Shown here in pieces: positions 9,082 through 18,800 of a DNA stretch of 53,794 nucleotides (its first letter is position 1; each line of letters opens with the position of its first letter). Source of the stretch: an uncultured Saprospiraceae bacterium. GTDB lineage: Bacteria; Bacteroidota; Bacteroidia; Chitinophagales; Saprospiraceae. Where the stretch lies: assembly GCA_937941095.1 (NCBI GenBank), contig CALDYJ010000059.1:1-53794 (forward strand), written 5' to 3'. The notes under the pieces were generated by a model. It was not told where the DNA came from. It saw nothing but the letters and a program-made list of their open reading frames with translations, and did no database searches. Both the position numbers and the translations under genes were made by a program.

Positions 9082-10005
9082 ATGAAACATCAAATCATGC
9101 TTTTCCTAAGTCTTCTCTTCCTCACACTATTAAGTTCCTGCGTGAGTAAAAAGGAGTATTTAGCATTACAGACTGAATTGCAAAATGCAAACAACAACCT
9201 GTCTAATTACGATCAAAAACTTTCAACTTTTACCAAAAAATTAAATCGTTGTGATACAGAAAAATCCAACTTAAAGTCAGACCTGAGTGCTTGTGACACC
9301 AAACTTAAACTCAGAGAAGAACAAATTGAAGACCTTAAAGATCAAATCAAAGACATTAGAGGGCAAAGAGATAAGCAAGTAGAGCAAGTCGGTGACTTGA
9401 CTGTACTTTCTCAATCTGCAAATGAAAACATTAAAGAAACCTTGTCTCAACTTGAGAATAAAGACAAATACATCAACCTACTTCAACAAGCAAAAACCAA
9501 AGCTGATTCTATCAACCTAGCTTTGGCTGTAAACCTTAAAGGAGTCTTGAGTGATGGCATTGAAGACAATGATGTTGAAGTCAAAGTTGACAAAACTGTA
9601 GTTTTCATAAACTTATCTGACAAAATGCTTTATAACAGCGGCAGTGCTAATATCACCAATAAAGCGCACAGCGTTTTAGGAAAAATAGCTAAAATTATAA
9701 AGGCAAGACCTGACTTAGAAGTTATGGTTGAGGGCTATACTGACAATGTTCCAATTAAAGATTCTTGCAACAAAGACAATTGGGATTTGAGCGTAAAAAG
9801 AGCAACATCTGTTGTTAGAACCTTACAAAAAAATCATGGCGTGGATCCTAATAGATTGATTGCTGCAGGTAGAGGTGAATACAACAGCTTGGCTTCTAAC
9901 GACACTAATGATGGTAGATCTATGAACAGAAGGACCAGAATTATCATCTTACCAAAATTAGATCAATTTTACGATTTACTTAATCCTAATAATGTCCCTA
10001 AGTAA
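9082..10005 (+). CDS. OmpA-family outer-membrane lipoprotein with coiled coil
   Basis: Lipoprotein of 307 residues with the lipobox LSSC (lipidated Cys20). Residues about 24-155 are heptad-rich and predict a long coiled coil. Residues about 170-295 form an OmpA C-terminal, peptidoglycan-binding domain with the segments YTDNVPIKD, NWDLSVKRATSVV and NRRTRIIILPK. The likely role is to tie the outer membrane to the cell wall. The stop codon overlaps the first 14 bases of the next frame (start 9992), and a very strong hairpin begins 8 bases after the stop. The domain call is firm. The specific role and whether it carries other functions, such as gliding or envelope spacing, are not known. Confidence 0.9.
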   Translation: MKHQIMLFLSLLFLTLLSSCVSKKEYLALQTELQNANNNLSNYDQKLSTFTKKLNRCDTEKSNLKSDLSACDTKLKLREEQIEDLKDQIKDIRGQRDKQVEQVGDLTVLSQSANENIKETLSQLENKDKYINLLQQAKTKADSINLALAVNLKGVLSDGIEDNDVEVKVDKTVVFINLSDKMLYNSGSANITNKAHSVLGKIAKIIKARPDLEVMVEGYTDNVPIKDSCNKDNWDLSVKRATSVVRTLQKNHGVDPNRLIAAGRGEYNSLASNDTNDGRSMNRRTRIIILPKLDQFYDLLNPNNVPK

Positions 10006-11098
10006 TTCCATACAAAAAAAGAAATGCAGTTTTGATAAAACTGCATTTCTTTTTTTATTCCACATCATAATCTTAGCTTCTCAGAACTTTTCCTTTGCCC
10101 AACAAAACATGGACTTGCCAAATGATTACCTAGCATTTATTGACCCTTATAAAGGTGAAGCATTTGATTATTATTACAAAATTGAAAACATTCATTTCTG
10201 GGCATTAGACAGTTTGTATGAAAAAAATCAATCACTTTACAAAAGTGGCTCGATTCAGCAAGGAGACATTGCATTTGCTAACACCTACGACGATTCCATT
10301 CTCTTTATAAAACAAGGGAAGAGACGGCCTAGTTACAAGATATACCACCTTGATTTTTATAAAGAATCTTCTTTCTTCGTTTATTCATTCGATCAGTTTG
10401 CACTGGTTGAACATACTAATTCATTAATACAATCTCTTGAATCCAAGAATTTTGAAAAGCTAGATTTAAGCAGGATCGAAAACTCTCCAGGCAGCCTTTT
10501 TGATTTCGCTTTTGAATTAAACACTTCAGTTTATGATGAAAATTTTTCTAAAAAAAGAAATGCCGCAGCATTTGAAATTTTTATGGCAACTGCTAACTTA
10601 GGTCATCCTGAAGCTGCACATCAAATTGCTAACTATTTTTATTTTAAAGATGAAGTGGATATAGAAGAGGTCATTAAATGGCGAAAGTTAGCCATTGAAC
10701 TTGGAAGTACAGAAGACATTTACGAATTAGCTGATTTTATTATTGATTACAAACCAACTAACATTGGCCAAGCAGTTAATTTACTTGAAAGGTTATTAGA
10801 CCACCATTGGCACAAAAACAATGCAGCGCTGAAATTATCTAGAATCTACATGCAGGGTACAGGAGGCTTATTAAATTATGAAAAAGGAATCCAATTAATC
10901 AATTCATGTGCAGACAATGGGAACTACAATTGTAAATCAGATTTAGCTTTTTTTTATTTCAAAGGGATGGGTGTGGAAAAGGACATTCAAAAAGCATTTG
11001 ATTTGCTGACCGAAGCAAACAATCTAATCATAGAAAAGACAGGAATTGATCAATGGGAAAAAGAACTTAAAATGATGAAGAAGCATTTGGAAAAGTAG
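9992..11098 (+). CDS. Secreted Sel1-like repeat (TPR-like) protein
   Basis: Protein of 368 residues. Its N-terminus has a basic stretch (KKKCSFDK) and a hydrophobic core (about 17-30) ending in FSFAQ, so it reads as a signal peptide. About 190-355 are Sel1-like alpha-helical repeats (for example FEIFMATANLGHPEAAHQIA, and later YMQGTGG and YFKGMGVEKD). Such repeats usually mediate protein-protein contacts. The ATG at 9992 overlaps the end of the OmpA-like gene by 14 bases. It is the only start upstream of the signal peptide; the next in-frame ATG, at 10109, would delete it. The signal peptide codons run through a perfect terminator-like hairpin (10014-10056), so expression may depend on read-through. 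Its 3' end overlaps the convergent hydrolase gene by 32 bases. Confidence 0.75.
   Translation: MSLSNSIQKKKCSFDKTAFLFLFHIIILASQNFSFAQQNMDLPNDYLAFIDPYKGEAFDYYYKIENIHFWALDSLYEKNQSLYKSGSIQQGDIAFANTYDDSILFIKQGKRRPSYKIYHLDFYKESSFFVYSFDQFALVEHTNSLIQSLESKNFEKLDLSRIENSPGSLFDFAFELNTSVYDENFSKKRNAAAFEIFMATANLGHPEAAHQIANYFYFKDEVDIEEVIKWRKLAIELGSTEDIYELADFIIDYKPTNIGQAVNLLERLLDHHWHKNNAALKLSRIYMQGTGGLLNYEKGIQLINSCADNGNYNCKSDLAFFYFKGMGVEKDIQKAFDLLTEANNLIIEKTGIDQWEKELKMMKKHLEK
10014..10056. terminator. Bidirectional terminator hairpin inside the next gene's signal peptide
   Basis: Perfect 20-bp inverted repeat: 10014-10033 pairs with 10037-10056 around the 3-base loop GAT. The left arm starts with seven A and the right arm ends with seven T, so it has intrinsic-terminator form on both strands. 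It starts 8 bases after the OmpA-like stop codon (10005) and lies within codons 8-22 of the Sel1-like gene. Confidence 0.85.
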
Positions 11099-12287
11099 CT
11101 GCTATGCTTTGCAACATTGCTACATGTTTATCTTTATGCAATTGAGTATCTTCTTTAAATTTATAATTAGAAGATAGCTTAGCAATCACCAAGTTTTTTT
11201 CTTGATTCACGTATACAAACTGACTATATATCCCCACTGCAAAAAAATCATTTTGAGGGAACTGAGGAGTCCACCATTGGTAGCCGTAGCCAAAATGATT
11301 ATTAGACAATTCGGTTTGATTTGGCAATAAATGAGGAGCATCAGGTTTTATTGCCTCTTCTACCCATTTCTGACTCACAATTTTTTTTTCCTTATATGTC
11401 CCTTTGTTTAAGTACAGCAAACCTAGTTTTGCATAATCTCTTAGCGAGGCATTTAAACCACCAAGTGCAACTTCAAACCCAGTTTTATCAACAATCCAAT
11501 AAGCAGGATCTTGCATGCCTAATGGCTCCCAGATAAGTTCTTGAGTCAAGGTAGTTAATGAACGTCCGCTAACTTCAGAAATTAATAAGCCTAAAACTTG
11601 CGTGTCAATGCTAACATATTGATTATAGCTTCCTGGTTTTTTTTCGTTCTTCAAAGATTTAGAAAATGATTTAAGTGAGGACCCCAAAGCAAAAGCTCTT
11701 CCAAATCGATTTATATCAGAACTAAAGTCTGCATAATCTTCATTAAACTTTACCCCAGAACTCATCTGAAGAACATCTTTCACCCTTACACCTTCATAGC
11801 CTGTCCCTATGAATTCTGGCAAGTAATCCGTTACTGTCTTTTCCAGTTCTATCTTACCTTCATCAACCATAATCCCTAGTAGAGTTGAAATAAAAGATTT
11901 GGCCATAGACCAAGAAATGTGAGGCATATCTTCTTTTAAACCTAAATGATAAGATTCATATACCACGGTATCATTTTGGATAACCATCAAACCTTCAGTA
12001 TTACTTTCTTCAAGGTATCCTTGGATAGAAACTTCATTGTTAAGAAATCTAAAAGTTTCGGGTAAGGTGTAAGAAATATTCTTATCTAATTGAATTGGTT
12101 TTTTAGAGGATTTGATTTGACTGACGTCAAATGTTTTATTCATACCTTGAAAATTAGCAATGATGTTTTCTTTATCAAATAAAGTATTCACTTTATAAAG
12201 TCTAATAACCTTTTTTACATTTATGAGTAAAAATATTATTAAAAGAAGTATAAAAATTCCCAAAATTTTTAAAACCTTGATTGCCAT
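11067..12287 (-). CDS. Serine hydrolase of the beta-lactamase / class C penicillin-binding fold
   Basis: Membrane-anchored hydrolase of 406 residues. The ATG at 12287 is chosen because it leads directly into a membrane anchor (hydrophobic residues about 8-24). The frame upstream, from 12359, adds a poor N-terminus and abuts the mscS start. The catalytic SXXK motif is SMAK at 127-130, followed by a Tyr-X-Ser element (YVS, before IDTQVLGLLI). The motif HFGYGYQWW is typical of the family's C-terminal part. Members include beta-lactamases, DD-peptidases and esterases, so the substrate cannot be named; a periplasmic catalytic domain is inferred from the anchor. Its last 32 bases overlap the convergent Sel1-like gene. 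Confidence 0.85.
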   Translation of the reverse strand: MAIKVLKILGIFILLLIIFLLINVKKVIRLYKVNTLFDKENIIANFQGMNKTFDVSQIKSSKKPIQLDKNISYTLPETFRFLNNEVSIQGYLEESNTEGLMVIQNDTVVYESYHLGLKEDMPHISWSMAKSFISTLLGIMVDEGKIELEKTVTDYLPEFIGTGYEGVRVKDVLQMSSGVKFNEDYADFSSDINRFGRAFALGSSLKSFSKSLKNEKKPGSYNQYVSIDTQVLGLLISEVSGRSLTTLTQELIWEPLGMQDPAYWIVDKTGFEVALGGLNASLRDYAKLGLLYLNKGTYKEKKIVSQKWVEEAIKPDAPHLLPNQTELSNNHFGYGYQWWTPQFPQNDFFAVGIYSQFVYVNQEKNLVIAKLSSNYKFKEDTQLHKDKHVAMLQSIAATFPNASSSF

Positions 12288-12307
12288 ATTTGTCAATATA
12301 AATAAAC

Positions 12308-12326
12308 AGCCGCAATTAATGCGGCT
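12308..12326. promoter_or_regulatory. GC-rich hairpin between divergent hydrolase and mscS genes
   Basis: AGCCGC (12308-12313) pairs perfectly with GCGGCT (12321-12326) around a 7-base loop, in a 70-bp AT-rich divergent spacer. It could be an operator or a hairpin in a leader RNA. A run of seven T follows at 12336-12342 on the plus strand, but no plus-strand gene precedes it that would need a terminator. Confidence 0.35.
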
Positions 12327-12357
12327 ATAAATTGATTTTTTTAAATTTAACAGATAC

Positions 12358-13179
12358 ATGAATATCGAAATACTATATGATAAATTAACTGAACTTTCAG
12401 CTAATTATGTTCCTAAAATTTTATTAGCTCTTCTAACGCTCTTCATCGGATTCTGGATCATCAAGAAAATAATAAACCTTACAAAAATAGGTATCCAAAA
12501 AACTGGTGTTGATGAAACCCTAGCTAAGTTTATTTCTTCTCTTGTAAACATTGGTTTAAAGGTCATGCTCTTTTTAGCAGTAGCAGGAATGTTTGGTGTA
12601 AATACCACTTCTTTTATTGCCATCATAAGTGCTTTAATGGTAGGCGTTGGAATGGCTATGAATGGCATGCTAGGTCATTTAGTTTCTGGGATTATGATCA
12701 TGATGTTTAAACCTTTTAAAGTTGGAGACTTAGTGAAAATCGGTGGCCATGCCACTGTAGGGACAGTCCATGCTATTAATGCTTTTAACACCACATTAAA
12801 AACTTTAGATAATCAAAGAGTGATTATATCCAACAGCAATGTTACTGGCAATGACATTAACAACATCTCCGGTCAAGGAACTGTAGGGGTAGAACTAACC
12901 TTTGGGATCGGCTATTCAGACAATATTCAAAAGGCAAGAGAAATCATTTTAGCTGTTGGAAATAATTGCCCTTACATCTTAGACAATCCAGAACAAATGG
13001 TTGTCGTCTCTGAACTTGGAGACAGTTCTGTTAATTTAGCAACAAGACCTTTTTGCAACAGTGAACACTATTGGGATACGCTTTATTTCATGCAAGAAGA
13101 AGTCAAATTAGAATTTGACAAACATGGCATTGGCATACCATTTCCAACTATGGATGTAAATCTTGTAAAACAAAATTGA
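12358..13179 (+). CDS. mscS: Small-conductance mechanosensitive channel (MscS family)
   Basis: Inner-membrane channel of 273 residues, close to the length of Escherichia coli MscS, which opens under membrane tension to relieve osmotic shock. Three transmembrane segments are visible at about 18-37, 61-79 and 84-113. The last is Gly/Ala-rich (LMVGVGMAMNGMLGHLVSG), as in the pore helix TM3. The cytoplasmic beta domain follows (FKVGDLVKIGG at about 119-129, then ISNSNVTGNDINN), and an alpha/beta domain ends the protein. No terminator was seen after it. Confidence 0.93.
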   Translation: MNIEILYDKLTELSANYVPKILLALLTLFIGFWIIKKIINLTKIGIQKTGVDETLAKFISSLVNIGLKVMLFLAVAGMFGVNTTSFIAIISALMVGVGMAMNGMLGHLVSGIMIMMFKPFKVGDLVKIGGHATVGTVHAINAFNTTLKTLDNQRVIISNSNVTGNDINNISGQGTVGVELTFGIGYSDNIQKAREIILAVGNNCPYILDNPEQMVVVSELGDSSVNLATRPFCNSEHYWDTLYFMQEEVKLEFDKHGIGIPFPTMDVNLVKQN

Positions 13180-13378
13180 TAAGGATCCTTAATTGCAGTG
13201 ATTTAACAGATTAGCTATTTTTCTATTATGTACAGAATTATAAGCAATAAAAAGCTTTTGCACATTGAATTTCGAGCATTATTGAGATTTTAAAGTAAGG
13301 ATTACAAATATATCTTGATTATCCTCAAACCTAGACGTATGAACAAGTGAATAATAAGCATCTTGTTGATAATAAGAC

Positions 13379-13386
13379 TACATTTG
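13379..13386 (+). promoter_or_regulatory. Likely -7 promoter element of the DEAD-box helicase gene
   Basis: TACATTTG matches TAnnTTTG exactly and lies 25 bases before the TTG start codon. No TTG is found at the usual 19-21 bp upstream, so the -33 part is weak. The spacer 13180-13411 otherwise shows no gene. Confidence 0.45.
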
Positions 13387-13411
13387 CATCTCATTTGCAA
13401 AAACACACGAA

Positions 13412-15076
13412 TTGTCAGCATTTAAAGAATTAGGCCTATCAAATCCAGTAATCAAAGCCATATCAGATCTCGGTTTTGAAACGCCTTCAGATATACAAAA
13501 ACAATCCATTCCTTTATTGTTAGAGTCTAATCAAGATTTTATAGGATTGGCTCAAACAGGAACAGGGAAAACAGCTGCTTTCGGCTTACCTCTACTTGAA
13601 CTAGTTGACCCAGGTGAAGCTTATACACAGGCTTTAATATTGGCACCTACGAGAGAGTTGGGAAAACAAATTGCTGAACAGTTAAAGCTATACAGCAGAT
13701 ACCTTGACAGGATCAACCTTCTACCAGTTTATGGAGGAGCAAGTATAGTTGATCAAATGAAAAATTTAAAAAAACCTACCCAGATTATTATTGCTACTCC
13801 TGGAAGGTTAATTGATCTCACAAAAAGAAAAGCTGTAAAATTAAATAGGCTTAAATATTTAATCCTTGATGAGGCAGATGAAATGCTCAACATGGGTTTT
13901 AAGGAAGAAATTGACAAGATTTTAGATTACACGCCTGACGATAAAATCACCTGGCTATTTTCTGCAACAATGCCAAATGAAATAAAAAGGATTGTTGACA
14001 AATACATGGATCATCCAATTGAAGTTCGAGTAAACCGTACAAACACAGTAAACGCAAACATCGAACATCAATATGTGATGGTTAAAAAATCTGACAAGAC
14101 TGAAGCGCTGACCAGATTTTTAAACATTGATCCAAACATGCGTGGTGTTGTATTTTGCAGAACAAGAAGAGAAACTCAAGCACTCGCAGAGGATTTATTA
14201 AAAATCAACTACAAAGCCGACGCACTCCATGGTGACCTTTCACAGGCACAACGTGATCGAGTAATGAAAAGGTTTAAAAACCATGAATTACAAGTTTTAA
14301 TTGCTACGGATGTTGCCGCTAGAGGAATAGATGTAAACGACTTGACTCATGTTTTTCATTTTACTTTACCAGATCAAGAAGAGTATTACACACACCGTAG
14401 TGGAAGAACTGCCAGAGCAGGAAAAAAAGGAACTTCTATTGCTTTTATAAATGGTAGAGAAAAAGGTAGAATCGAGAGAATCTCAAGAAGTTTGAAAATT
14501 ACTTTTGAAAGTGTTTTAATTCCTAAAGCAACAGATATTGCAGATAAAAGGATAGAAAGTTTATGTCTTCAAATCATAAACTCAAAAGTAAATGGTAAAC
14601 TTAATAGTGAATTGTTTGATAAAGCACAGATAATCTTTGAAGAGCTAAGCAAAGAAGAGTTACTTGCCAAAGTATTGAGCTACGAATTAGAAAAATTATC
14701 CTTAAACAACACTAAAGACTTGAATGATGTAAGGAGCAAAAGAGGAGATGGCGAAAGAAGAAGAGATGGCAGGAGGTCTGACAGAAGAAGAGGTGACCGT
14801 TTTGGCAGAAGCGATTCAAGAAGAAGTGGAGGTAGATTTAAAAGAAGTGAGGAGAGTAAAGGAGAAGGAAAGAAAAGCGAGCGAAGAAGTAGTAGAAGAA
14901 TAAAAGATGAGGAAAGAGAAGAAGAAGGAAAAAAGAAAAACAAAAAACTACCACGAGGGGCAGACAAAAATTCTAAAAGAGGAAAAAAAGCCAAAAAGAA
15001 ATCTAAAGGTTCAAACGGTGGATTCAGCAAGTTTGAAGGCAACTTCACTAAAAAGAAAAAAAAGAAAAAGAAATAG
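13412..15076 (+). CDS. DEAD-box ATP-dependent RNA helicase with a basic tail
   Basis: RNA helicase of 554 residues that remodels RNA or RNA-protein complexes in the cytoplasm. All core motifs are present: Q motif (FKELGL to about 35), motif I AQTGTGKT (47-54), PTRELG, TPGRL, DEAD (153-156), SAT (about 184) and HRSGRTARAG (328-337). After about residue 435 the tail is almost entirely Arg, Lys, Ser, Gly and Glu and ends in eight lysines, which suggests non-specific RNA binding. The start is TTG at 13412: the frame is closed by a stop at 13373-13375, no ATG lies between, and the protein start (MSAFKELGLS) matches the family. CsdA/DeaD- or RhlE-like roles such as ribosome assembly or cold response are possible. 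Confidence 0.93.
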   Translation: MSAFKELGLSNPVIKAISDLGFETPSDIQKQSIPLLLESNQDFIGLAQTGTGKTAAFGLPLLELVDPGEAYTQALILAPTRELGKQIAEQLKLYSRYLDRINLLPVYGGASIVDQMKNLKKPTQIIIATPGRLIDLTKRKAVKLNRLKYLILDEADEMLNMGFKEEIDKILDYTPDDKITWLFSATMPNEIKRIVDKYMDHPIEVRVNRTNTVNANIEHQYVMVKKSDKTEALTRFLNIDPNMRGVVFCRTRRETQALAEDLLKINYKADALHGDLSQAQRDRVMKRFKNHELQVLIATDVAARGIDVNDLTHVFHFTLPDQEEYYTHRSGRTARAGKKGTSIAFINGREKGRIERISRSLKITFESVLIPKATDIADKRIESLCLQIINSKVNGKLNSELFDKAQIIFEELSKEELLAKVLSYELEKLSLNNTKDLNDVRSKRGDGERRRDGRRSDRRRGDRFGRSDSRRSGGRFKRSEESKGEGKKSERRSSRRIKDEEREEEGKKKNKKLPRGADKNSKRGKKAKKKSKGSNGGFSKFEGNFTKKKKKKKK

Positions 15077-15079
15077 TTT

Positions 15080-15754
15080 TTAAAGTTTTGCTTTGATGCT
15101 ATTTATTACTTTTTCAGCCTCGAGATAACCTTGAGCAATTAAAAATAATTCATCTCCTTTTTGCAAAAGTAACGTAGGAAAACTACGTACTCCCATCGAA
15201 GAAGATCTTGCGAAATCCTCTTTTACTTTCAACTTGTATTCTTCAGAATTAAATTGTTTAGCGAATTCTTCTTTGCTAATCCCTAGCCCTTCTATTAATT
15301 CGTAATAAGATTCAAGCAAATTCATATTCTTGTTTTCAACATAAAATTGCTTTTGCAAGTTTTTAAAAAAGGTAAGCTCATCTCCAGGACAAAGTTCTCT
15401 TATAATTACCAATGCCCTTGAAGGAGGTTCAGTGTCGTATGCAATGTTTTCATCATTTAAAATACCATAGGAAAACTTTTGATGACTTCGATGATTTACT
15501 TCTTGCCAGTGATCCGTCAGAAAAGATTTCAACTCAATCATTTTTTGCTGATTGTATGGACGTAGACCTCCCATAACTATTTCTATAGGTATATCATTAC
15601 CGAGATTTGCTACTGTTTTAGACAATTCAGGAGAAAATCCATAGCACCAAGAGCACATTGGATCGCCAAAATAAATAAGCTTTGTTGGGTTCTGTGACAT
15701 AAGAAAACCTATGTAAAAAAAACTAAAAAAGAATAGTAGATCAAATTTTAACAT
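15080..15754 (-). CDS. DsbA-family thiol oxidoreductase
   Basis: Thioredoxin-fold protein of 224 residues with the active site CSWC (C34 and C37) in DPMCSWCYGF and a likely cis-proline in RSFPTLLL. The first 20 residues are hydrophobic (LLFFFSFFYIGFLMSQ) and could be a signal peptide or anchor. If translation began at Met19 the protein would be cytoplasmic, like FrnE-type relatives. The gene is convergent with the helicase (3-bp gap). It starts only 56 bp from the divergent start of the giant Cys-rich repeat protein. A role in forming that protein's disulfides is possible but inferred. Confidence 0.85.
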   Translation of the reverse strand: MLKFDLLFFFSFFYIGFLMSQNPTKLIYFGDPMCSWCYGFSPELSKTVANLGNDIPIEIVMGGLRPYNQQKMIELKSFLTDHWQEVNHRSHQKFSYGILNDENIAYDTEPPSRALVIIRELCPGDELTFFKNLQKQFYVENKNMNLLESYYELIEGLGISKEEFAKQFNSEEYKLKVKEDFARSSSMGVRSFPTLLLQKGDELFLIAQGYLEAEKVINSIKAKL

Positions 15755-15810
15755 TATTCAGTGAATTTACTTAATTTAAAGAAGATTATTACGATTTCGA
15801 AACCAACACT

Positions 15811-18800
15811 ATGCTTCTTTCCTACATCCGACATTATCCATATGTTGTGCATAAGTATTTGTACTTATGCCTTGTAATGTTTATATGTTCCTTTAATTTC
15901 AATAGCTTAAACGCTCAATGTTCAGAATTTATAGATGCTGGCCAAGATAAATTCTTATGCGAGCATCCAGATGGTTCAACAGTCATTCTTTCAGCAAGTG
16001 TAGGCGGAAATCCAATTTTTACAACTTGGGAGCCTACTAATCTTGTGGATGATTTCTCAGAAATTACAACCACAGCTACGGTTTCAGAAACAACCGTTTT
16101 TACCATAACTGCTTTTCATCTAACTACAAATAATTTAGTCGAAAATGGAAACTTTGAAAATGGCAATACTGGATTCTCTAGTGAGTATGGCCACACCATA
16201 ACTTCATTAGGTCCAGAAGGACTTTACGCTATTTCAACCAATCCTAGAAATCATCATGGTAATTTTGCTCCTTGTCCAGACCATACAACAGGAAATGGAA
16301 ACATGATGGTGGTAAATGGCGCTCCAAATTCAGGTGAAGAGGTTTGGTGCCAGACTATTGATGTTGTACAAGGAGCTTTTTATTCTTTTTCTATATGGGT
16401 AACATCAGTTCACCCAGCAAGTCCTGCTCGTCTAGAATTTACCATTAATGGCCAAACTTTAGGAGCTCCAATTGTCGCTACACAAACCACTTGTGAATGG
16501 GTCCCATTTGCTGCCTTTTGGGAAGCAGAAACTTCTACTACTGCTGAAATATGTATTGTCAATCAAAATTTAGCAGCTTCTGGAAATGATTTTGCAATTG
16601 ACGATATCTCTTTTACAGAAATTTGTCAAGTTTCAGATTACTTAACAGTATATGTCGATGAAATGGAATTAACTATTTCAGAACCTGAAGAATTAAATTG
16701 CGACAATTCAGAAACAACACTGACAGCAGATTATTCATCACCTTTTGGAGATGATTTTTTAATTGGTTGGTCAACAGAAGATGGTAGTATCGTAGGTGAT
16801 GCTTTCAGTCCTACTATTACAGTTGATGCACCAGGAACCTATACTTTTACTTTTTTCAATCATGAAACTGGTTGCTCCCTTATAGAAGATGTTGTTGTCA
16901 TTGGTGACGTTGGAGAACCCTTTGTCGATGCTGGTGAAAATATAGATATTGATTGCAATGTTACTGAAATCATTTTAGATGGAAGCAATTCGGATGAAGA
17001 TGATGATCTAGTATATTTATGGACGACAGATGATGGAAACATTATAGCTGGTGAAGATGGCTTAATGCCTCAAGTAGATATGCCTGGTACGTATACACTT
17101 ACCATTAGCAATCAAACTAATGGTTGTGTTTCTGAAGCCAGTGTAATAGTCAATTCTATTGTAGATTTACCTGCTGTTTTTGCAGTTAGTGATGAACCTA
17201 TAAACTGTACAAATGAATCCATTGTATTAAATGGTACAGGTTCTCTAGAAGGTGATGACATTACCTACCTATGGACCACAGAAGATGGAAACATATTAAG
17301 TGGCGAAGATGAATTAAATCCAGAAGTAGATATGCCTGGTACATATACACTTACTGTTTTCAATGCTATAAATGGATGTCAACAAAGTGCTGATGTTCTT
17401 GTAATTGAAGATTTAGTCGAACCAATAGTTATGATAAATGGTCCAAGTAATCTTACTTGTGCTTCCACGACCTTACTCTTAAATGCTGGAGGTTCAGATC
17501 TAGAAGATGACTTTACTTTATTATGGACAACCACGAATGGAAACATCACTAGTGATGCCACTTCTTCAGAAATTGAAATTGATCAAGCTGGTGAATATTT
17601 ATTAACCATTATCAATAATGAAAATGGATGCGCGAATAGTCTTCCTTATAGTGTAGGACTCGATGATAACATTCCTGAGGCCATGATTGAACCAGCCCTA
17701 TCTTTAGACTGCAACTTAATTGAACAAAATCTAGACGCAAGCAATTCAAGTCAAGGTCCCAACATCACTTACAATTGGAGCAGTACGAATGGAAATATTT
17801 TAAGTGGCGAAAATGATTTAATGCCATTAATTAATGCTCCTGGAATTTATGTTTTGTTGATTACCAATACTGAAAATGGATGCACGAATACAGTTGATGT
17901 AACCATAAATCAGAACATCCTAGAACCATTAGTAAACATTCAAGCACCTGAAGTATTAAATTGCATAAATCAAACAACAGACTTGTCAATTGAAAATAAT
18001 GGTAATGCTAATTACAGTTATCAATGGAGCAGCAGTGACGGAACAATCTTAGCTAATGGAGATGGTGCTAACCCATCTGTTGAAGGAATAGGTACTTATT
18101 TCTTAACAACAACCAACATGGAAAACGGATGTACAAGCATTAATGAAATAACCGTAACAGAAAACATCACGGTGCCAAGTGTTGACATCGACCTTCCTTT
18201 GACTATAAATTGCTTGATTGAAGAAGTTACTCTTAATGCTACCGATAATCCATTTTATAGCTATGAATGGAGCACAAACAATGGAAGTATAGCATTCGGT
18301 GCTGACCAATCAAATCCAATTGTAAGCAGTGCGGGGATTTACGAACTCGTTGTAACAAACAATGACAATGGCTGCACCTCAGGATTCAGCATAGAAGTTG
18401 AAGAAGATCTAATTCAACCTGATGTAGAAGCTGGACCTAATGCACTATTAACTTGTAATCAAGAAGATTTAAACTTAAACGGTGGCACAAATTCAAGTGA
18501 TGTAAGTATTCTTTGGACAACAGAAAACGGAAGTATATTAAGTGGAATTGATAATTTAAATCCTCTTATTAATGCTCCAGGAATATACACCTTAACTATA
18601 ACAAACAACTCAAACGGCTGTTTTAATGAAGACAGTGTCGAAATAGGACAAGATTTAAATGCTCCAATTTCAGATGCAGGAGAAGGAGGAGAAATGAATT
18701 GCAACATCGAAACATTTCAACTCAACGGAGGAGCTTCTAGTAGTGGTCCAAACATTAACTTTGAATGGACTACCATGGATGGGAATTTTCTTTCTATGCA

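Noticed and set aside
14680..15048. Minus-strand open frame in the helicase tail
   Set aside because: It is a Leu/Ser/Phe-rich mirror of the purine-rich coding strand, with no start context or homology.
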